Shown here: piece by piece, positions 61,301-64,000 of the stretch
Numbering within the stretch: the first letter of the stretch is position 1
How the letters are laid out: each line of letters starts with the position of its first letter
Assembly (NCBI RefSeq): GCF_003268815.1
Contig: NZ_QLSV01000002.1
Location: 272,612 to 336,611, forward strand
DNA from: Flavobacterium lacus
Lineage (GTDB): Bacteria; Bacteroidota; Bacteroidia; Flavobacteriales; Flavobacteriaceae
Direction of reading: 5' to 3'
Length of the DNA stretch: 64,000 nt
Notes under the pieces: generated by a model
Database searches by the model: none
What the model was told of the DNA's origin: nothing
What the model saw: the letters and a program-made list of their open reading frames with translations, nothing else
Translations under genes and position numbers: made by a program

Positions 61301-61569
61301 CTGAACCGTTCCGCTTCTCCATTTTCATTTGGAAATGAAATCACTTTTCCATTTTTGGTTTGGGCAAACCGATTCGGTGCTGAGGAAAGTACCGCTGTAA
61401 TTCCTGCTACATCTAATTCAAAAACTTTGTTTTGTGGAAGGGCCGTCTTACTTTCTAAAAGTATAGCATTACTTTTTAAAGCAGAAGCTTTCCAGAAATT
61501 GCTTTTCTCTTGAGCATTCAAAAAGCATACACTTGACAGAAGTGCAATGGTGAGTAATTTGAGCTTCAT
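58369..61569 (-). CDS. Secreted M12B metalloprotease with Fn3, GEVED domain and T9SS tail
   Basis: It encodes 1066 residues with a signal peptide (MKLKLLTIALLSSVCFLNAQ). A prodomain (about 20-190, YPEIKSYIGIGID) precedes the catalytic domain. The zinc motif HEIGHQFGANH is at about 331-341 with Met-turn STIMGYAG. The Cys-rich GCIGCVCVNG loop matches the 23387 paralogue. An Ig-like domain, two fibronectin type III domains (about 650-836, TAPTNLTASGTTQTSTNLSW and its copy) and a GEVED domain (about 840-980, WIDWNRDGDFLDSGEQV...SFGEVEDYTVN) follow. The T9SS tail is FTLYPNPVKDGLLYVSSE...GTYLLEVSNNETVDTKRFIKQ. It lacks the P-domain of the other three. It is extracellular; the substrate is unknown. 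Confidence 0.93.
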   Translation of the reverse strand: MKLKLLTIALLSSVCFLNAQEKSNFWKASALKSNAILLESKTALPQNKVFELDVAGITAVLSSAPNRFAQTKNGKVISFPNENGEAERFSVYENSIMAPELAANYPEIKSYIGIGIDNPTSTVYFSISPLGFQSMQLNAGKSAVFIEPLTEDLTTYSVYKKADKVKHFSPFECGVIDAVNEQVDPYALRPNADDSTLRTFRLAVSTTGEYTAYFGGTKAQALAAINATMTRVNGVFEKDFAIRMVLIANNDLVIYTNASTDPYTTSYNSQVQSTLTSVIGEANYDVGHLFVRASNNGNAGCIGCVCVNGSKGSAFTAATIPTGDLFDIDYVAHEIGHQFGANHTFSFSNEGTGANMEPGSGSTIMGYAGITNQDVQPNSDAYFHAFSIQQVTNNVKNKTCQTNTATGNAVPTANAGLDYTIPRSTPFMLTGSGTDANGDALTFNWEQFDNAASTATGASSAASATRTTGPTFRSYNSSTSPVRYFPRIQSILTGATTTAGTEITVEALPSVARTMNFRLTVRDNRAGGSANNSDDMIVTVNGTAGPFTVTSPNTAVSYAGGSSQTVTWNVAGTTANNVNCANVDILISTDGGNTWSTLLTATPNDGSQAVTMPNVSSSTCRIMVKGNNHIFFDVSNANFTLTSAVADTTAPTAPTNLTASGTTQTSTNLSWTASTDNVGVTGYDVYRGGSLIASVTGTTYIATGLVASTTYSFFVRAKDAAGNISGNSNTVSVTTPSAPAPDTTAPTAPTLSASGTTQTSTNLSWSGATDNVGVTGYDVLRNGILIGSTTTATTFAVTGLTASTTYTFNVRAKDAAGNTSVNSNTVSVTTLANTVNYCASRGNSTADEFINRVQLGTINNLSGNNGGYGNFTNLSTNLVRGTSNTITITPAWTSTVYREGYRVWIDWNRDGDFLDSGEQVVNVTRTNATPIARSFTVPTTALLGQTRMRVSMKYNASPTSCEIFSFGEVEDYTVNIVSSGREGEVEVELVSKASFTLYPNPVKDGLLYVSSETNFTSYRIINLMGQVVATGKLEANSVSVSSLASGTYLLEVSNNETVDTKRFIKQ

Positions 61570-61599
61570 AAATTTTTGGTTGATTAGTTAATACCGAGC

Positions 61600-61607
61600 C
61601 AAATGTA
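61600..61607 (-). promoter_or_regulatory. Predicted -7 box for the 58369-61569 protease
   Basis: TACATTTG on the minus strand fits TAnnTTTG; transcription would begin about 24 nt before the ATG. Confidence 0.5.
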
Positions 61608-61811
61608 AAATTATTTTGTTGTCGTTAATGGATGATTCTACTAATTTATTAACAATTTAAAAAATTTATGTTTGACACTTTATCATATTGGCAACACATT
61701 TGTTAAATTTCAGTACTAATGAAATAACAACACCGCAAAAAAACATCCCATTTAGAAAATATTTTCTATCCATTAAAATAAAAAGTACATTTATGAAAAA
61801 ATTGTAGAAAC

Positions 61812-62927
61812 ATGCAACTAAGTTTTTGGGAACTTAAAAATTGGTTTACAAATATCGATTTCACTATTGTGGGTAGCGGAATTGTCGGCTTGCATTGTGC
61901 ACTTGAATTACGTGAAAAATTTCCTTTGGCTAAAATTTTAGTGCTTGAAAAAGGTATTCTACCGCAGGGAGCCAGTACGAAAAATGCCGGATTTGCTTGC
62001 TTTGGATCGGTTTCTGAAATTTTAGATGATTTGCGTTCGCACTCGGAAGAAGAAGTGTTGCAGCTAGTTCAAAAAAGATGGGAAGGATTGCAATTACTTC
62101 GCAAACGAATTGGCGATGAAGCCTTAGATTTAAAACCTTATGGTGGATATGAATTGTTTTTGAAGGACGATGAATCAACGTATGAAGACTGTTTGCAAAA
62201 GCTTCCGTTTATCAATGAACTTCTAAAACCGTTGTTTAAAAATGACGTTTTTTCGAAAGAAATTGATCGATTTGCTTTTCAAGGAATTCATGAATATGTC
62301 CTTTTTAATCCGTACGAAGCTCAAATCGATACCGGAAATATGATGCAACAGCTTTTGAGAATGGCTACGAATAAGCATATTCTCATTCTAAATCAACAAA
62401 CGGTTACTTCCTATGTTGAAAAAAATAATGAGGTAGAAGTTGTTTTAGACGATTTTTCCTTTCAAACCAAAAAATTGTTTTTTGCTACCAATGGTTTTGC
62501 TAAAGAATTAACCAATGGTGAAGTAAAACCAGCCAGAGCTCAAGTGTTAATTACAAAACCTATTGCGAATTTGGACATCAAAGGAACCTTTCATTTAGAT
62601 AAAGGGTATTATTATTTTAGAAATTTTGAAAATAGGATTTTGCTTGGTGGCGGAAGAAATTTAGATTTTGAAGGCGAAACCACGACAGCATTAGGTCAAA
62701 CAGAAATTATTCAGAATAAGTTGGAGCAATTACTAAAAGAAGTAATTTTGCCCAACCAATCGTTTGAAATAGAACACCGCTGGAGCGGAATCATGGGCGT
62801 TGGCAATCATAAAAACCCAGTTGTAAGACAACTGAGTGAAAATGTGTTTTGTGGCGTTCGCTTAGGCGGAATGGGCGTGGCAATTGGTAGTTTGATTGGA
62901 AAAGAATTAGCAGATTTAATGAATTAA
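61812..62927 (+). CDS. FAD-dependent oxidoreductase (DAO family)
   Basis: The 371-residue protein has an N-terminal dinucleotide-binding motif (DFTIVGSGIVGLHCALELREKFPLAKILVLEKG). Next is GASTKNAGFACFGSVSEIL, typical of glycine/D-amino-acid oxidase-like DAO proteins. The C-terminal part has RILLGGGRNLD, EHRWSGIMGVGNHKNPVV and GVRLGGMGVAIGSLIGKELADL, closing the FAD site. It is cytoplasmic and presumably oxidises an amine or amino acid; the substrate cannot be assigned from sequence alone. It is 3 nt from mtgA, so the two share a transcript. The 240 bp upstream show only a weak -7-like sequence. Confidence 0.9.
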   Translation: MQLSFWELKNWFTNIDFTIVGSGIVGLHCALELREKFPLAKILVLEKGILPQGASTKNAGFACFGSVSEILDDLRSHSEEEVLQLVQKRWEGLQLLRKRIGDEALDLKPYGGYELFLKDDESTYEDCLQKLPFINELLKPLFKNDVFSKEIDRFAFQGIHEYVLFNPYEAQIDTGNMMQQLLRMATNKHILILNQQTVTSYVEKNNEVEVVLDDFSFQTKKLFFATNGFAKELTNGEVKPARAQVLITKPIANLDIKGTFHLDKGYYYFRNFENRILLGGGRNLDFEGETTTALGQTEIIQNKLEQLLKEVILPNQSFEIEHRWSGIMGVGNHKNPVVRQLSENVFCGVRLGGMGVAIGSLIGKELADLMN

Positions 62928-62930
62928 TTT

Positions 62931-63611
62931 ATGATAAAAAAAATAGTCCGCTTCCTTTGGAAAGCAATGTTGTGGTTTTTTGGAATTTCTATTTTCTTAG
63001 TGATTCTGTTCAAATTTGTTCCGGTGCCTTTTACACCTTTAATGGGAATTAGAGCCATCGAACAAAAAAAAGAAGGTAAAGAAATGATTTGCAGCCACGA
63101 TTGGGTTCCGATAGAAGAAATTTCCATCAATCTCCAAAAAGCAGTAATTGCCAGTGAAGACGGGAATTTTTTAACCCACAGCGGCTTTGATTTTAAAGCC
63201 ATTGAGAAAGCAATGGAAGCCAATAAAAAAGGAAAGAAATTGCGTGGCGGAAGTACCATTTCGCAACAAACGGCTAAAAATGTTTTTCTCTGGTCGGGAC
63301 GAAGTTATTTGCGTAAAGGTTTGGAAGCCTATTTCACCGTTTTAATCGAACTCATTTGGGGCAAAGAACGCATCATGGAAGTGTACCTCAATAGCATCGA
63401 AATGGGTAACGGCGTGTATGGAGCCCAAGAAGCATCCCGCGTTTGGTATGGAAAAGATGCCAAGAATTTAACTCCACGAGAAGCGGCGGGAATTGCGGCA
63501 ATCTTACCTAATCCAAGAAAATTTAAGGCTTCCAATTCATCTAATTACATCAATAGAAGAAAAGGATTTATTGTGCGACAGATGAGTTATTTGGGGAAGA
63601 TTGAGTATTAA
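62931..63611 (+). CDS. mtgA: Monofunctional peptidoglycan glycosyltransferase
   Basis: The 226-residue inner-membrane enzyme of family GT51 polymerises lipid II into glycan strands. A membrane helix (about residues 8-29) anchors it. The catalytic Glu76 is in AVIASEDGNFLTHSGFD, followed by RGGSTISQQTAKNVFLWSGRSYLRKGLEAYF, IELIWGKERIMEVYLNSIEMGNGVYGAQEASRVWYGKDA and LTPREAAGIAAILPNPRKF, the five GT51 motifs in order. No transpeptidase domain is present, so it is the monofunctional form. It is cotranscribed with the FAD oxidoreductase. Confidence 0.96.
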   Translation: MIKKIVRFLWKAMLWFFGISIFLVILFKFVPVPFTPLMGIRAIEQKKEGKEMICSHDWVPIEEISINLQKAVIASEDGNFLTHSGFDFKAIEKAMEANKKGKKLRGGSTISQQTAKNVFLWSGRSYLRKGLEAYFTVLIELIWGKERIMEVYLNSIEMGNGVYGAQEASRVWYGKDAKNLTPREAAGIAAILPNPRKFKASNSSNYINRRKGFIVRQMSYLGKIEY

Positions 63612-63618
63612 TTTTTTT

Positions 63619-64000
63619 GAACGCGGATTCGAAAAATTGGAGAAATTTGAAAAATAATTATCATCCTAAATTTTAAAGATTATTATAATTTCTTATATCT
63701 GTGTTCTAAATCTTATGCATCATTTGTTGAACACGGATTATAAAAATTGGAGAAATTAGAAAAATAATTATCATCCTAAATTTTAAAGATTATTATAATT
63801 TCTTATATCTGTGTTCTAAATCTTATGCATCATTTGTTGAACACGGATTATAAAAATTGGAGAAATTTGAAAAATAATTATCAACCTAAATTTTAAAGAT
63901 TATTATAATTTCTTATATCTGTGTTCTAAATCTTATGCATCATTTGTTGAACACGGATTATAAAAATTGGAGAAATTAGAAAAATAATTATCATCCTAAA
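63619..64000. repeat. 110-bp tandem repeat array with an 88-bp symmetrical core, open at the right edge
   Basis: Units start at 63619, 63729, 63839 and 63949, each exactly 110 bp. The first 88 bp of a unit begin GAACACGGAT and end ATCTGTGTTC (nearly inverted); the remaining 22 bp form a spacer ending CATCATTTGTT. Units differ by few bases, and odd and even units alternate at one site (ATTTG against ATTAG). No gene is present in 63612-64000. Confidence 0.9.

Noticed and set aside
63619..64000. Regularly spaced repeats as a CRISPR array
   Set aside because: The period is 110 bp and the 22-bp stretch between cores is identical in each unit, so there are no unique spacers; no cas genes are present.

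Overview
The window is a chromosomal segment from a member of the Flavobacteriaceae, most likely Flavobacterium or a close relative. The support is AT-rich DNA, many secreted proteins ending in the type IX secretion (T9SS) sorting domain, Bacteroidetes-type -7 promoter boxes (TAnnTTTG), weak ribosome binding sites, and a core block prs-rplY-pth. No rRNA, CRISPR array, complete transposase or complete integrase is visible.

Layout, left to right. (1) 1-6111, minus strand: a secreted protein with YadA-like head repeats that runs off the left edge, a response regulator/TPR histidine kinase pair, and a T9SS cargo with ELWK/GT repeats. (2) 6206-16002: a seven-gene minus-strand operon of exported proteins and lipoproteins headed by an OmpA-domain protein. 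It diverges from an ECF sigma factor plus a membrane TPR protein, which converge on a large TPR-CHAT protein. (3) 16183-19933: a small ORF, tRNA-Leu(CAA), prs, rplY, pth and a lipoprotein, with heptamer repeats and a long palindromic element between them. (4) 19987-26053: two M12B-type metalloproteases. (5) 26217-30197: ribF, an HTTM membrane protein, bioB and a lipoprotein. (6) 30400-50819: four very large exported proteins (a double seven-blade repeat protein, a lamin-tail/ASPM-repeat protein, a third M12B protease and a choice-of-anchor protein) and a membrane-anchored AraC-family regulator with paired 21-bp-spaced repeats in front of it. (7) 50960-56310: recX converging on a biotin operon, bioF - GxxExxY pseudogene - bioD - bioA - ketoacyl synthase. 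(8) 56373-61569: an S9 peptidase and a fourth M12B protease. (9) 61812-64000: an FAD oxidoreductase, mtgA and a 110-bp tandem array that runs off the right edge.

How the parts fit. At least seven proteins carry a C-terminal T9SS sorting tail or a closely similar tail, and four are paralogous prodomain/reprolysin proteases, so much of the window is devoted to extracellular proteolysis and surface display. The four biotin genes split into a bioFDA cluster and a distant bioB. The most unusual material is intergenic: a GxxExxY nuclease pseudogene sits inside imperfect inverted ends that resemble the ends of the 88-bp symmetrical unit tandemly repeated at the right edge. Several oligomer arrays of 7 or 8 bp also occur, one of them inside the bioF coding sequence.
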